This document shows positions 8,882 to 16,719 of a stretch of 64,000 nucleotides of DNA, piece after piece; position 1 is the stretch's first letter, and each line of letters starts with the position of its first letter. The stretch spans positions 1-64,000 of the forward strand of contig NZ_RWIT01000015.1 in assembly GCF_003944715.1 (NCBI RefSeq), read 5' to 3'. This DNA is from Hymenobacter rigui (GTDB taxonomy: Bacteria; Bacteroidota; Bacteroidia; Cytophagales; Hymenobacteraceae). The position numbers and the translations under genes are program-made. Below the pieces are notes generated by a model. It ran no database searches, was not told the origin of the DNA, and saw only the letters and a program-made list of their open reading frames with translations.

Positions 8882-8916
8882 GAAAAAAGAAAAGCCACCC
8901 CGCAATTCGGGGTGGC
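8882..8916 (-). terminator. terminator of the LptF/LptG gene
   Basis: GCCACCCCG (8894-8902) pairs with CGGGGTGGC (8908-8916) around a 5-base loop. On the minus strand it is followed by a TTTTCTTTTTTC tract, 56 bases past the stop codon at 8972. Confidence 0.75.
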
Positions 8917-8971
8917 CGCAAAGGTAAGAGTTTAGTTTGAATTTCTGGCAGCATCACTTACCAGAAGCCCC

Positions 8972-10405
8972 TCAGGCTGATTTTTTGTAGCCCCGCAGCG
9001 GCCAGCGCAGCCAGCCTGGCACAAAGCGGCCCCAGTCGACTTCCAACAGGCCGGAGTCGTGGCGGGCTTGGTAAAGGAAAAACAGACCAATGGGCAGCAA
9101 TACCAACGCCGACATCCACATGCCCACGCCTACCGGCATAACCACCTCCCGGCCGTACTTCTCGCCCATGATGGACACGACGTAGTAGATGATAAAAAAC
9201 ACAATAGACACCAGAATGGGCACCCCAATCCCTCCCTTTTTGATGATGGCACCTAATGGGGCACCAATCAGAAACATCAGTAAAATAGCTGCTGATTGAG
9301 TGTATTTGCGGTAGCTCTCGATGCGGTAATTGGCCGTTTCCTTGGTCAGGTTATTCAGACGTTCGGCCGAGGTGCCCAAAAAGGAGCGCACGTTCCGGGC
9401 CCGGTTGGCCGCCTGCTGGGCTATATTCTGCGTAACGGGGCGCAACTCTACTGCCGGTACCTGCCAGTTTTCAACCCGCTGAATGGCCATCCGGCCGGTA
9501 GTGTCGAGGCGCAGGTAGGTGTAATAGGGATTTAGCTGCGGAATAAGGTGCTTCCGCTCCAGCAACACCCGGTTGTGGAGCGAATCCGTGTAATGCGTGA
9601 GCTGGGCGAGGTTCAGCATCATCTTGTTGGTGTTGAACAACTCTTTTTTGGTGCGGTCCATCCCGAATGAAGCCAGGGAGAAGGTAATCAGGTTCCGGTC
9701 GAAATTCTGGCGGATAAAGCTGGCCCCCGAGGCGTTCTGGGCGCTGGGCTGCTCCACGTACGTACGGCCATGATACAGCTCCAACCCCAGGTACTGGCCT
9801 CCGAAGCGTGTAAACATGCGGCCCGAGTCGGCCAGAATCACCGCATTGCCGCCCCGACTCTGGGTATGATCATAAATCATGACTCCCTTAAGCAGGTCAC
9901 CATTCTCGCCCAGCTTTTTGTTCACTTTAATCGTGTAGCCCGGAATGCCGTTGTAGAACACTCCCTCCCGGATGTCGAGTGCCAGCTTCTGTTGGCGCAC
10001 ATCCCAAAGCAGGCTATAGGCTTCCAGATTGGCCATGGGCACAATGGTGTTGTTGAACCAGAAAGCTCCCCCGGCCAGCAGTACACTGAACAGCATTACC
10101 GGCCGCAGAATACGGGTAAGCGAAATGCCCGCTGTTTTGATGGCTGTCAGCTCATGGTGCTCCCCCAGGGTGCCATACGTCATCAATGACGACAGCAACA
10201 CCGCCAGCGGCAGGGATATGGGCACGATCAGCACGCTGAAGTAAAACAGCAGCTGGGCAATTACACCGAAACCCAGATCCTTCCCAACTAGGTCGTCCAT
10301 GTATTTCATCATGAACTGCATCAGGAAGATGAACTGCACTACCGCGAAGGTGAGTACAAACGGCCCGGCAAACGCCTGCAGAATAAGTTTATCGAGTTTT
10401 TTCAT
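8972..10405 (-). CDS. LptF/LptG-family lipopolysaccharide export permease (YjgP/YjgQ)
   Basis: A 477-residue inner-membrane protein of the Lpt machine that moves lipopolysaccharide from the inner to the outer membrane, with LptB2 and LptC. The ATG at 10405 opens M-K-K-L-D-K-L-I, followed by hydrophobic helices near 12-35, 55-80 and 98-120. A long periplasmic beta-rich part spans about 125-375, and a C-terminal set of helices lies at about 375-450. This three-plus-three helix plan with a central jellyroll is characteristic. It is longer than E. coli LptF/G (about 360), as is usual for Bacteroidota. Whether it plays the LptF or the LptG role cannot be told from sequence alone. Confidence 0.85.
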   Translation of the reverse strand: MKKLDKLILQAFAGPFVLTFAVVQFIFLMQFMMKYMDDLVGKDLGFGVIAQLLFYFSVLIVPISLPLAVLLSSLMTYGTLGEHHELTAIKTAGISLTRILRPVMLFSVLLAGGAFWFNNTIVPMANLEAYSLLWDVRQQKLALDIREGVFYNGIPGYTIKVNKKLGENGDLLKGVMIYDHTQSRGGNAVILADSGRMFTRFGGQYLGLELYHGRTYVEQPSAQNASGASFIRQNFDRNLITFSLASFGMDRTKKELFNTNKMMLNLAQLTHYTDSLHNRVLLERKHLIPQLNPYYTYLRLDTTGRMAIQRVENWQVPAVELRPVTQNIAQQAANRARNVRSFLGTSAERLNNLTKETANYRIESYRKYTQSAAILLMFLIGAPLGAIIKKGGIGVPILVSIVFFIIYYVVSIMGEKYGREVVMPVGVGMWMSALVLLPIGLFFLYQARHDSGLLEVDWGRFVPGWLRWPLRGYKKSA

Positions 10406-10457
10406 ATCAAAAGACCCGACAGGATACGCTACCCGGGCCAGAAGCCTCCCAAACAAA

Positions 10458-10506
10458 AAGGAGCAAACAGGAAACGAAGATACGGCTCGTTTCGTGTCTG
10501 CTCCTT
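10458..10506 (-). terminator. imperfect hairpin after the START-domain gene
   Basis: AAGGAGCAAACAGGAAACGA at 10458-10477 is an imperfect inverted copy of TCGTTTCGTGTCTGCTCCTT at 10487-10506. It follows the stop codon at 10528 on the minus strand and has an AT-rich tail (TTTTTGTTT). Confidence 0.55.
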
Positions 10507-10527
10507 CTTTGATCGGGCAACGGGTAG

Positions 10528-10941
10528 TTAACCGCCCACCTGTTCCCGCAGTTTCTGCATGAGACTATCCCACATTTCCTGCAGCTCAATGGTGTCGGTT
10601 TCTTCCGAATAATCCACTACCCGCAGGTACACTTCCTGCGTAAGCTGCGACTCCTCAATCAGGAAGTCGAGGTAATTGGCATCAGCGGCGTGCCGTTTAT
10701 TTTCATCCAGAAAGACAAATCGTACAGAGCGGTTGGTCCGGTGCGACGCCATTTCGGCGTGGTGGGACTGATTATCCCAGATGAAATTGTAAAGGTGTCC
10801 ACCCTCAATCCGTACGTCTTGGCAGAACCAGTGGGAGAGCCCAGATGCGGAAGCCAGGTACGGATACAGGATTTTAGGCGAAGCATTGATGGGGTATTCG
10901 ACCGTAAAACGGTGTTTGAGGCGAGTGGCAGAAAGCGGCAT
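10528..10941 (-). CDS. START-like (AHSA1/SRPBCC-type) domain protein
   Basis: A 137-residue single-domain protein. Residues 10-130 read as the helix-grip fold of the START_2/AHSA1 type seen in Bacteroidota: an opening strand F-T-V-E-Y-P-I, then S-P-K-I-L-Y-P-Y-L, then G-L-S-H-W-F, a hydrophobic strand set and a long C-terminal helix (LQEMWDSLMQKLREQV). Members bind hydrophobic ligands, but the ligand here is unknown. It is the last host gene before the tRNA used by the prophage and is transcribed away from it. Confidence 0.75.
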   Translation of the reverse strand: MPLSATRLKHRFTVEYPINASPKILYPYLASASGLSHWFCQDVRIEGGHLYNFIWDNQSHHAEMASHRTNRSVRFVFLDENKRHAADANYLDFLIEESQLTQEVYLRVVDYSEETDTIELQEMWDSLMQKLREQVGG

Positions 10942-11032
10942 AAGCAGAACAGCGTAAAGAATTTAGCGGCCCGCACTGGTTGAAAAAAGCGGCCCGGCAG
11001 CCAATATACGCGGGTTTTTTTTTGCACAACAC

Positions 11033-11064
11033 TTGCATTACGTTAAATCTTGTCCTTACATTTG
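11033..11064 (+). promoter_or_regulatory. predicted host promoter of the tRNA gene
   Basis: TTG at 11033-11035, 21 bases, then TACATTTG at 11057-11064, which matches the Bacteroidota -7 consensus TAnnTTTG exactly. The predicted start lies near 11069, just before the mature tRNA end at 11078. Confidence 0.6.
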
Positions 11065-11077
11065 CACCACCAAACAG

Positions 11078-11151
11078 GGCGGGGTAGCTCAGTTGGTTAG
11101 AGCACAGGATTCATAACCCTGAGGTCACGAGTTCAACTCTCGTCCCCGCTA
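11078..11151 (+). tRNA. tRNA-Met (elongator type), anticodon CAT
   Basis: A 74-base cloverleaf: acceptor GGCGGGG pairs with CCCCGCT (first pair G-U) and discriminator A; D arm GCTC/GAGC; anticodon loop TTCATAA with the CAT anticodon; T arm ACGAG-TTCAACT-CTCGT. One A-C mismatch closes the anticodon stem (CAGGA/CCCTG). The D arm and loop GCTCAGTTGGTTAGAGC and the overall form fit elongator tRNA-Met; a lysidine-modified tRNA-Ile2 has the same anticodon and cannot be fully excluded. CCA is not encoded. Its last 20 bases are part of the phage attachment core, and the gene stays intact after integration. Confidence 0.9.
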
Positions 11152-11154
11152 CAT
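11132..11154 (+). other. attL core (tRNA 3' end)
   Basis: The 23-base attachment core within and just past the tRNA-Met gene, identical to 58628-58650. On the left of the core the sequence belongs to the tRNA; on the right it is phage-derived. Confidence 0.9.
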
Positions 11155-11160
11155 TCGAAA

Positions 11161-11193
11161 ACGGCCTTTCCTTCGCGGAAAGGCCGTTTTTTT
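11161..11193 (+). terminator. phage-borne terminator replacing the tRNA terminator
   Basis: ACGGCCTTTCC (11161-11171) and GGAAAGGCCGT (11177-11187) form an 11-base stem with a 5-base loop, followed by a run of seven T. It lies just inside attL, so in the lysogen it ends tRNA transcription and separates it from the integrase gene. Confidence 0.85.
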
Positions 11194-11209
11194 GTGCTTG
11201 TTATATTTT

Positions 11210-11227
11210 TATCACAAAATTATCACA
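11210..11227 (+). promoter_or_regulatory. paired TATCACA repeats, putative integrase arm-type sites (left)
   Basis: TATCACA at 11210-11216 and 11221-11227, start-to-start 11 bases, directly before the integrase ATG. The same spacing recurs at 58527-58544 near attR. The double site is absent elsewhere as far as I could see by eye. Confidence 0.5.
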
Positions 11228-11232
11228 GCGCC

Positions 11233-12369
11233 ATGTACGCCCCTGAGTACGAGCCCCGCCTGTTCGACGCCGATGGCGACCTATCCAAGCGCTGGTATAT
11301 TGACTACCGAATCTGGGATACGGACAAGCAAACCTTCGTTCGCAAGCAGTACACGGGCATGAACAAGTACACTACCCTACGCGAGCGGCGGCGGGTGTGC
11401 AAGGAGAAGCTGGCTGAGATTCGCCAGCTGTTGGAGGAAGGCTACACGGCCGGCAAGACCCCAGCCGTCACTCTGGGCATTGATCCCAAGAAGGCGACCG
11501 TGCAGCAGGCTATTGAATGGGTAGTGGAGCGTAAAGCCGCCGCGGGCGTAGGCACGGAGTTTTACAACGTGGCCCTGCGCCGCATCCGCGAGTACCCACC
11601 GTTTGCGTCCCTCCCGCTTAAATTTCTATCCCTGGCCCACATTACCAGCTTTCTGGAACAGCAGAGCAAGCGCGGTATTACGGCCAAAACCTATAATAAC
11701 TACCGCAACAGCCTTAACGCCTCGTTTAACTACCTAGTCAAGCAAGAAATCCTGACCCGCAACCCGTGCGCGCCCACGGAGCTGCGCAAGGTGGAGGCCT
11801 CCCCCATTCACGTGCCTTACACGGAGGCGGAGCGGCAGGCCATCACGGCCGAAATTCTCAAGCGGGGCGATGAGCAGCTACTCTTATATATAAGCTTCAT
11901 CTACTACGGCTTTATCCGCAGCGGCAGTGAGCTGCGCCTGCTGCGCGTGCGCGACATCAAACCGCGCACGGTGCTCGTGCCGGCGGCCCGGGCCAAGAAC
12001 GGTAAGGCTGAGCACGTAGCGATTGTGCGCCAGCTCGAGGCCATGATTGAAAAAGCCGGCCTGCGCTCCTACCCGCCCGATGCCTACGTGTTTACCAAGG
12101 AGCACAAACCGGGGCCGGAGCCGGTGGGCAAAAACTGGTTTGCCAAGCGCCACCGCAAGGTGCTAACAGCCGTAGGGCTGAATGATGGGGAGCATACCGT
12201 GTATGGCTACAAACACACGGGGGCTATTAACTTATACCTGGCCACGCAGGACATTGAGCTGGTGCGGCGGCACTGCCGGCACGCTCACGCAGGCATTACG
12301 GCCACCTACCTGCGGAAACTAGGTATGTTTGATGATGATGAGCAGTTGGCCAAAATGCCGGACTTCTAG
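11233..12369 (+). CDS. int: phage tyrosine integrase
   Basis: A 378-residue site-specific recombinase that would integrate and excise the element. An N-terminal arm-binding region (about 1-90) and a core-binding SAM-like domain (about 90-185) precede the catalytic domain (about 195-370). Visible active-site residues are R229 in F-I-R-S-G-S-E-L, a K near 257, H328 in Y-K-H-T-G-A, H350 in the box-II region (R-H-C-R-H), and the nucleophile Y359 in T-A-T-Y-L-R. The usual HxxR is replaced by Y-x-Y-K-H-T, as in many Bacteroidota integrases. The ATG at 11233 is preferred to an upstream GTG at 11194 that would overlap the terminator. It sits 79 bases from the attachment core and has its own terminator. 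Confidence 0.93.
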   Translation: MYAPEYEPRLFDADGDLSKRWYIDYRIWDTDKQTFVRKQYTGMNKYTTLRERRRVCKEKLAEIRQLLEEGYTAGKTPAVTLGIDPKKATVQQAIEWVVERKAAAGVGTEFYNVALRRIREYPPFASLPLKFLSLAHITSFLEQQSKRGITAKTYNNYRNSLNASFNYLVKQEILTRNPCAPTELRKVEASPIHVPYTEAERQAITAEILKRGDEQLLLYISFIYYGFIRSGSELRLLRVRDIKPRTVLVPAARAKNGKAEHVAIVRQLEAMIEKAGLRSYPPDAYVFTKEHKPGPEPVGKNWFAKRHRKVLTAVGLNDGEHTVYGYKHTGAINLYLATQDIELVRRHCRHAHAGITATYLRKLGMFDDDEQLAKMPDF

Positions 12370-12403
12370 CATGCACTAAACTCGACTCCTTACACGACCA
12401 CAG

Positions 12404-12437
12404 AAAAGGCCCTCAGCTACTCGCTGAGGGCCTTTTT
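12404..12437 (+). terminator. terminator of the integrase gene
   Basis: AAAAGGCCCTCAGC (12404-12417) pairs with GCTGAGGGCCTTTT (12423-12436) and is followed by T-rich sequence, 35 bases after the stop codon. Confidence 0.85.
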
Positions 12438-12466
12438 CTTTTTCGGGTGGCAGATTGGGTGTCAGT

Positions 12467-12799
12467 TCAGGACACCTGCCGACTTCGCCCACCTGGTTCC
12501 GGACTCTCTACCATGGCGCGCTTATCTCCTACTCGGTAGGTAAAGTGGTACCGGCGGCCATGCACGCGCCGCCATCGTTGGTAGAAGCGCGGTCGAGGCA
12601 CCCTAATACCCGTATTGGGTGTGGCTACCTGCGTCACACGCACCTGCTCCCGAGTGGGAGCATCTACTGGCGCGCACTTGCGCTCCTGGTAGAAGTAGTC
12701 CACCGGCGCCGGCGTCAGAGGCGGCGGTGCCGGCCGGCTACAGGCCGTGGCCAGGATGAAGCAAAGGCTGCCGAAGAGCAGAACGAGGTAACTTCTCAT
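12467..12799 (-). CDS. small lipoprotein with Arg/Tyr-rich C-terminus
   Basis: 110 residues from the ATG at 12799. A short signal peptide ends in a lipobox (I-L-A-T-A-C, Cys about residue 20), followed by a Pro-rich stretch and a basic, aromatic C-terminal half (RPRFYQRWRRVHGRRYHFTYR). It should be membrane-anchored. No family was recognised. A copy of the putative phage late-promoter motif stands 33 bases upstream (12833-12870), so it is probably expressed with the late genes; a role in lysis or cell-surface change during infection is possible but unproven. Confidence 0.6.
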   Translation of the reverse strand: MRSYLVLLFGSLCFILATACSRPAPPPLTPAPVDYFYQERKCAPVDAPTREQVRVTQVATPNTGIRVPRPRFYQRWRRVHGRRYHFTYRVGDKRAMVESPEPGGRSRQVS

Positions 12800-12832
12800 A
12801 AGCTGAGGGTTTGGGTTTGTGTGAAATGAACC

Positions 12833-12870
12833 CAAAACTCCTCCTCAGCCCAGCCGGCAAAAAGGACACT
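12833..12870 (-). promoter_or_regulatory. copy e of the putative phage promoter motif
   Basis: On the minus strand AGTGTCCTTTTTGCCGG, a GGCTGAGGAG spacer and GAGTTTTG, with the CAAAAC-to-GGAC spacing of 31 bases found in the other four copies. It is the least perfect copy (GGAGTTTTG in place of GGCAGTTTTG) and the only one with a longer leader (33 bases) before its gene. Confidence 0.5.
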
Positions 12871-13432
12871 AATTCGCTCCTTCGACGACTTTCTTGTAGC
12901 GCTTCACCGTGGCCAGGGGCAGGCCGGTGAGTTTGGTGATGGCACCGGCACTGGTGTGCCCGGACTTCATGGCCATACTCACCTGCTCCAGACGCTTCGG
13001 GTCAAGGCCGGCCCGGCGGCCCATGTGGGTACCTGCGGCCTTGGCCAGCTCACGGCCGTGGTCCTGCCGCTCCCGGTTTATCTCCCGGTCATACTCGGCC
13101 AGCACGGCAAACACGCCGACCATCATCTTGCCGGCGGGCGTGGCCGTGTCGACCCCCAGGTCGAGCGACACGAAGCGCACCTGCAGCTCGGCAAACCGGG
13201 CAATCAGCTCCAGCACGTGGCGCGTGTTACGTCCGAGCCGGTTTAGCCGGGCGACCTTTACCGTATCACCGGGCCGTAGCTGCTGCAGAAGTTTCTCCAA
13301 CTCGGGGCGGCTGGTGGTCGTACCACTCATCTTCTCCACAAACAGCTGGTCGCAGCCAGCAGCCGTCAGCTGCTCAACCTGAGTATCGGGGTTCTGATCT
13401 TTGGCAGAAACCCGGGCGTATCCGAAAATCAT
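12869..13432 (-). CDS. serine recombinase of the resolvase/invertase family
   Basis: 187 residues. The catalytic domain opens I-F-G-Y-A-R-V-S9 (S9 is the nucleophile), with the conserved R-P-E-L-E-K-L-L and G-D-T-V-K-V-A-R-L-N-R-L-G-R stretches. Long helix E and a C-terminal helix-turn-helix (T-K-L-T-G-L-P-L-A-T-V-K-R-Y, about 160-180) follow. The size is right for small Tn3-type resolvases or Hin/Gin-type invertases. A long palindrome with repeated TGAGCC half-sites starts five bases upstream of the ATG, as expected for a resolvase site that also acts as operator. It may resolve phage dimers, invert a segment, or be a transposon remnant; no transposase is adjacent. Confidence 0.88.
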   Translation of the reverse strand: MIFGYARVSAKDQNPDTQVEQLTAAGCDQLFVEKMSGTTTSRPELEKLLQQLRPGDTVKVARLNRLGRNTRHVLELIARFAELQVRFVSLDLGVDTATPAGKMMVGVFAVLAEYDREINRERQDHGRELAKAAGTHMGRRAGLDPKRLEQVSMAMKSGHTSAGAITKLTGLPLATVKRYKKVVEGAN

Positions 13433-13436
13433 AGTA

Positions 13437-13554
13437 AATGGCTCAATAAGTACGGCTCACGAAGATAGTAACGTGAGCCGACTTAATGAGCCATTATTTT
13501 ACTGGTGAGCCAGCCTACCTCGGGCCGGCTCAGATAGGTGTACCTTTTTGAGCC
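13437..13554. promoter_or_regulatory. palindromic recombination site/operator of the resolvase
   Basis: AATGGCTCAATAAGTACGG plus CTCACG (13437-13461) is mirrored by CGTGAGCCGACTTAATGAG plus CCATT (13472-13495), arms of about 24 bases with one gap. Further GAGCC/GGCTC half-sites lie at 13505-13511, 13527-13532 and 13549-13554. The clustered sub-sites next to the resolvase start resemble a res site. Confidence 0.6.
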
Positions 13555-13915
13555 ATATGCTCTCACTGTTCCAGTGGAGTTGTTATTCTCTGCAAAGCGT
13601 CAAATGCGAGGTAACCTCCTACAAACGACCGTTTATAAAATGTTCCCCAGACTCAAAAGACGAGATACCTCCATGAATTGGTACGGGAACTCAACCCGCA
13701 CTTGGAGCAGGAAGGGCAGCGCCAGGTGGCCTAGCAGCGCATTCACCAAGCCGGGCAGCAGCACAGCCGCGGCGGTGGATTCGGCATGTAAAGACTCTTC
13801 AGACTATATAGGCTCTGGTTAAAAGTCTGGTACAAAGGTTAAGCGGGCAGTCGTATTGCCTACTTGAGCCACCGTGTATCTCCATCTTCTACGCCTGTTT
13901 CGAACTTAGACAGCA
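13555..13915. other. gene-poor stretch, possible gene remnant
   Basis: No intact gene can be supported. The plus strand near 13673-13740 reads E-L-V-R-E-L-N-P-H-L-E-Q-E-G-Q-R-Q-V-A and then a TAG stop, which looks like part of a broken protein rather than random sequence, but I could not place it in a family. Confidence 0.3.
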
Positions 13916-14488
13916 CTAATAGATTTCCTGCTCTAATTCCCAATCGGTGAAAGGCTCCTCAGGCAAGTCGCCATCCAACTGCGCCCGTGCTCGGTCATTG
14001 GCTCGTCGCAAGGCCCGTGCGTACGCTGTGGCAGTATCGGGTGCTGGCCTATTTACTACAGTAGTCCACACCGCAAAAGCGGGTACCGCATCGGTTCCTA
14101 CTCCCTCCAAGTCCACTAAGTAAGTCGGCGTTTGAATGGGATCGGCAAAGGTGTTGTGCATGAACTGGCAAGCCAGCTGGAAAAAGCGCGCATACACATC
14201 GTCCGGCTGCTCCATCGGAGCCGTGGCCAACAGGGCCTGCGCGCGCGCCAAGTCCCCTGTCACAAAGCTAGCAACTACATAATCCTCCGCTCGACTATCT
14301 GCCCGCTCACCTGGCGCGCGTTGCCGTAATGCCTCCGTGAAGAGGCGGAAGGTATTCTCCAGCAGATGTGGTGCACGCACTAAGCGAAAAACGTAATCCG
14401 TTCCAATCAGCTGGGGGTGCAGGGTACCCGCGAAGAGGTAATACACGAAACACTGAATGTCCAATAGGGCATCATTAGGCAAACGCAT
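13916..14488 (-). CDS. hypothetical protein, helical
   Basis: 190 residues with no signal peptide or membrane segment. It is rich in Ala, Leu, Arg and Tyr, with several amphipathic helices (for example N-T-F-R-L-F-T-E-A-L-R-Q-R) and an acidic C-terminus (EEPFTDWELEQEIY). No known family recognised. It lies in the cargo block between the resolvase and the NHL lipoprotein, on the same strand as both, and begins at the ATG at 14488. Confidence 0.6.
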   Translation of the reverse strand: MRLPNDALLDIQCFVYYLFAGTLHPQLIGTDYVFRLVRAPHLLENTFRLFTEALRQRAPGERADSRAEDYVVASFVTGDLARAQALLATAPMEQPDDVYARFFQLACQFMHNTFADPIQTPTYLVDLEGVGTDAVPAFAVWTTVVNRPAPDTATAYARALRRANDRARAQLDGDLPEEPFTDWELEQEIY

Positions 14489-14608
14489 GATCGAAAGATA
14501 CCATCGATTCGCTGGCTTGTGCGTTTAACCTTTGTACCAAACTTTTAACCAAGGCTAAGAACCCCAAATGGCATCGTAGGCCCAGCCAGGTGCGAAGAGC
14601 CAAACAGC

Positions 14609-15745
14609 CTACCTAATAACCCGGATGGCGTGGTTGAGTTCGTCGGCCACGTATACCACACCCGCCGCGCCCAAGGCCACGCCAGTAGGACTATAGAAGC
14701 GAACTACTGCGCCTACGCCGTCAGCACCACCGATGGTGCGGGCCGTACCAGCCAGCGTACTCACCACCCCCGCCGCCGTAATTTTGCGGATGACGTGGTT
14801 GCCCGCGTCGGCCACGTACACCGTGCCGGCCGCGTCCACGGCCAATCCCATGGGGTCGTTAAAAGTAGCCGATGCGCCCGGCCCGTCGTTGCTACCGAAG
14901 GCACCGGCCCTACCGGCCAGGGTACTCACTACCCCTGCCGCCGTAATCTTGCGGATGTTGTGGTAGACGACGTCGGCCACGTACACGGTGCCCCGGGTAT
15001 CCACGGCGATGCCGATGGGGCCCCCAAAGCGGGCCGCCGTGCCCACACTGTCGATGCAGCCCCGGCTACTTGCCTTGCCGGCCAGCGTGGTCACCACGCC
15101 GGCCGCTGTAACCTTGCGGATGGTGAAGTTACCCGCGTCGGCCACGTACACGGTGCCGGCCGTGTCCACGGCCACGCTTGCGGGGGCATAAAAACGGGCC
15201 GCAGAGCCTACGCCGTCGGCGCTGCCATGGGAGCGGGCCATGCCGGCCAGGGTGCTCACCATCCCGGCCGCGGTGATTTTGCGGATGACGTGGTTGTGCT
15301 GGTCGGCCACGTACACTGTGCCAGCAGCATCCACGGCCACGCCCGTGGGGTAAGCGAAACGGGCCATTGTACCCGGACCATTCATACTGCCTTCGCGTAA
15401 GGGAATTCCAAAGCGCACGACTAGGTCCGCGCTGTCACCGATGCTCTGCCTGCCCACCACGCCAGCTAGCGTACTCACCACCCCGGCCGCCGTAACCTTG
15501 CGGATGGAATTGTTGCCCGCGTCGGCCACGTACACGGTGCCCGCGGCATCCACAGCCAAGGCTATGGGGTTGAAGAACCGGGCCGCCGCGCCGACGCCGT
15601 TGACGCTGCCCCGACTGCCCGCCGTGCCGGCCAGGGTGCTCACCACGGGCCCGGTGGTCAGGCTCTGGCAGGCCGAGGCCACCAGTAGCACCAGCCCCAA
15701 TAAGGCCGGCCATAAACGGGGTGCAAGGCGAACGTGGTTAGTCAT
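14609..15745 (-). CDS. NHL-repeat beta-propeller lipoprotein
   Basis: 378 residues. The signal peptide ends in a lipobox V-A-S-A-C26, so the protein is expected to be lipid-anchored at the cell envelope. Six repeats of about 55 residues follow, each with the pattern G-x-V-S-T-L-A-G, R-F, P-x-G-V-A-V-D-A-A-G-T-V-Y-V-A-D and H-x-I-R-K-I, the NHL motif of a six-bladed beta-propeller. The third segment carries a short insertion (about residues 90-105). The DNA repeats are also similar, which invites unequal recombination. NHL propellers bind proteins, polysaccharides or RNA; the partner here is unknown. It is cargo, not a virion gene. Confidence 0.85.
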   Translation of the reverse strand: MTNHVRLAPRLWPALLGLVLLVASACQSLTTGPVVSTLAGTAGSRGSVNGVGAAARFFNPIALAVDAAGTVYVADAGNNSIRKVTAAGVVSTLAGVVGRQSIGDSADLVVRFGIPLREGSMNGPGTMARFAYPTGVAVDAAGTVYVADQHNHVIRKITAAGMVSTLAGMARSHGSADGVGSAARFYAPASVAVDTAGTVYVADAGNFTIRKVTAAGVVTTLAGKASSRGCIDSVGTAARFGGPIGIAVDTRGTVYVADVVYHNIRKITAAGVVSTLAGRAGAFGSNDGPGASATFNDPMGLAVDAAGTVYVADAGNHVIRKITAAGVVSTLAGTARTIGGADGVGAVVRFYSPTGVALGAAGVVYVADELNHAIRVIR

Positions 15746-16063
15746 GGTCGTTAGGAAGTTTGACCAGGATGAATGAGCCGGGTCAGTCGGGTAAAGCTAC
15801 AGTGTAGGGACAAGAGTAAGTGCTGGATATTGTCAATACGGAATGACTCGTAGGGATGAGTTTCGTAATCTTCAAACCAGCGCTAGTGCCCCGGAAAAAT
15901 ACCACGCCGACGGCGCCCCGACCGGGAGCCAAAACCCACCACGATTCCAAGAGGGTCAAATAACATCGATTATGATAAGGAACGGAATGAAGATAGGGAT
16001 ATAGGGCATGTAGGAGCCGCTTCATCATTTTGTTTAATTTGGGCAGACTTTATAACTGTCCTC
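15746..16063. other. intergenic region with no supported gene
   Basis: 318 bases between divergent genes (14609-15745 on minus, 16064 on plus). An 81-codon minus-strand frame at 15783-16028 has no recognisable features. The region presumably holds the two divergent promoters, though no clear TAnnTTTG box was fixed. Confidence 0.4.
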
Positions 16064-16657
16064 ATGGATAACTGGCCCGTTATCGTTGCTATTGTAATTG
16101 CCCTAAGTGGTGGTATTTTTCTCCTGTCTCGACCCTTGCCTGTCGATTACAGAAACGGAGAGTATCGGCGGCATTTAACCACCGCGGAAAAAGCTGCTCT
16201 TCAACGGGGTGAGGTGGTAGAGAAAACCCATAAGGCGTACCAGACCGTCTGGAAGTCTTATTATGACCAGGGACCCTTGCGGGTAGTACTTAACAGGACT
16301 GGAAAGTACACCTTCACCCCACATGGTCATTGGCAGCGCTTGACCAAGCAGGGGCGCTTAGAGGCAGATTCCTATCCCAAGGCGATGTACCCAGACGCCT
16401 CGTGGCGGCAGTATTTAGCCAACGGCCAACTTGATTTCGCTATGTATGATCTGCCTGCCCTATGGGAGGGCGACTCGATTGTAGAGACTCGTATTGTGCA
16501 GTTTCGCTATTCTGAACCGCTCGATACCGCTTATGTGCAGCATATGTTTAGCAAAGGCAACAAGGAAGTGAAGCCGAGTACCTTTTCCTTCGACGGAGCC
16601 GGCAGGAAGCTCATTCCGCAGGAGCAGATGAAAAGCCTAGGGAATTTGAAACAGTAA
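16064..16657 (+). CDS. membrane-anchored hypothetical protein (MORN-like repeats possible)
   Basis: 197 residues. A single N-terminal hydrophobic helix (about 5-24) would anchor it in the membrane or act as a signal anchor, leaving a hydrophilic domain outside the cytoplasm. Two stretches of the form Y-T-F-T-P-H-G-H-W-Q-R ... W-R-Q-Y-L-A-N-G-Q-L-D resemble the toxin-antitoxin-type MORN-like 'G.w...y.nG.l' pattern common in Bacteroidota, but only weakly. The base composition is more AT-rich than the structural genes, which supports its status as cargo. A terminator lies 115 bases downstream. Confidence 0.6.
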   Translation: MDNWPVIVAIVIALSGGIFLLSRPLPVDYRNGEYRRHLTTAEKAALQRGEVVEKTHKAYQTVWKSYYDQGPLRVVLNRTGKYTFTPHGHWQRLTKQGRLEADSYPKAMYPDASWRQYLANGQLDFAMYDLPALWEGDSIVETRIVQFRYSEPLDTAYVQHMFSKGNKEVKPSTFSFDGAGRKLIPQEQMKSLGNLKQ

Positions 16658-16719
16658 ACCTGTCCGAAAAGTCGAGTTATGTTTACTCGCTGATTAGCCT
16701 CCATAGAACCGAACAACTA

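Noticed and set aside
13538..13822. 94-codon plus-strand frame
   Set aside because: Composition is not protein-like and another frame in the same place shows a stop-interrupted, more plausible peptide.
14630..15650. CRISPR array in the NHL region
   Set aside because: The repeats are longer than CRISPR repeats, contain no spacers and code for regular beta-propeller blades.
15783..16028. 81-codon minus-strand frame
   Set aside because: No recognisable features; lies in the divergent promoter gap.
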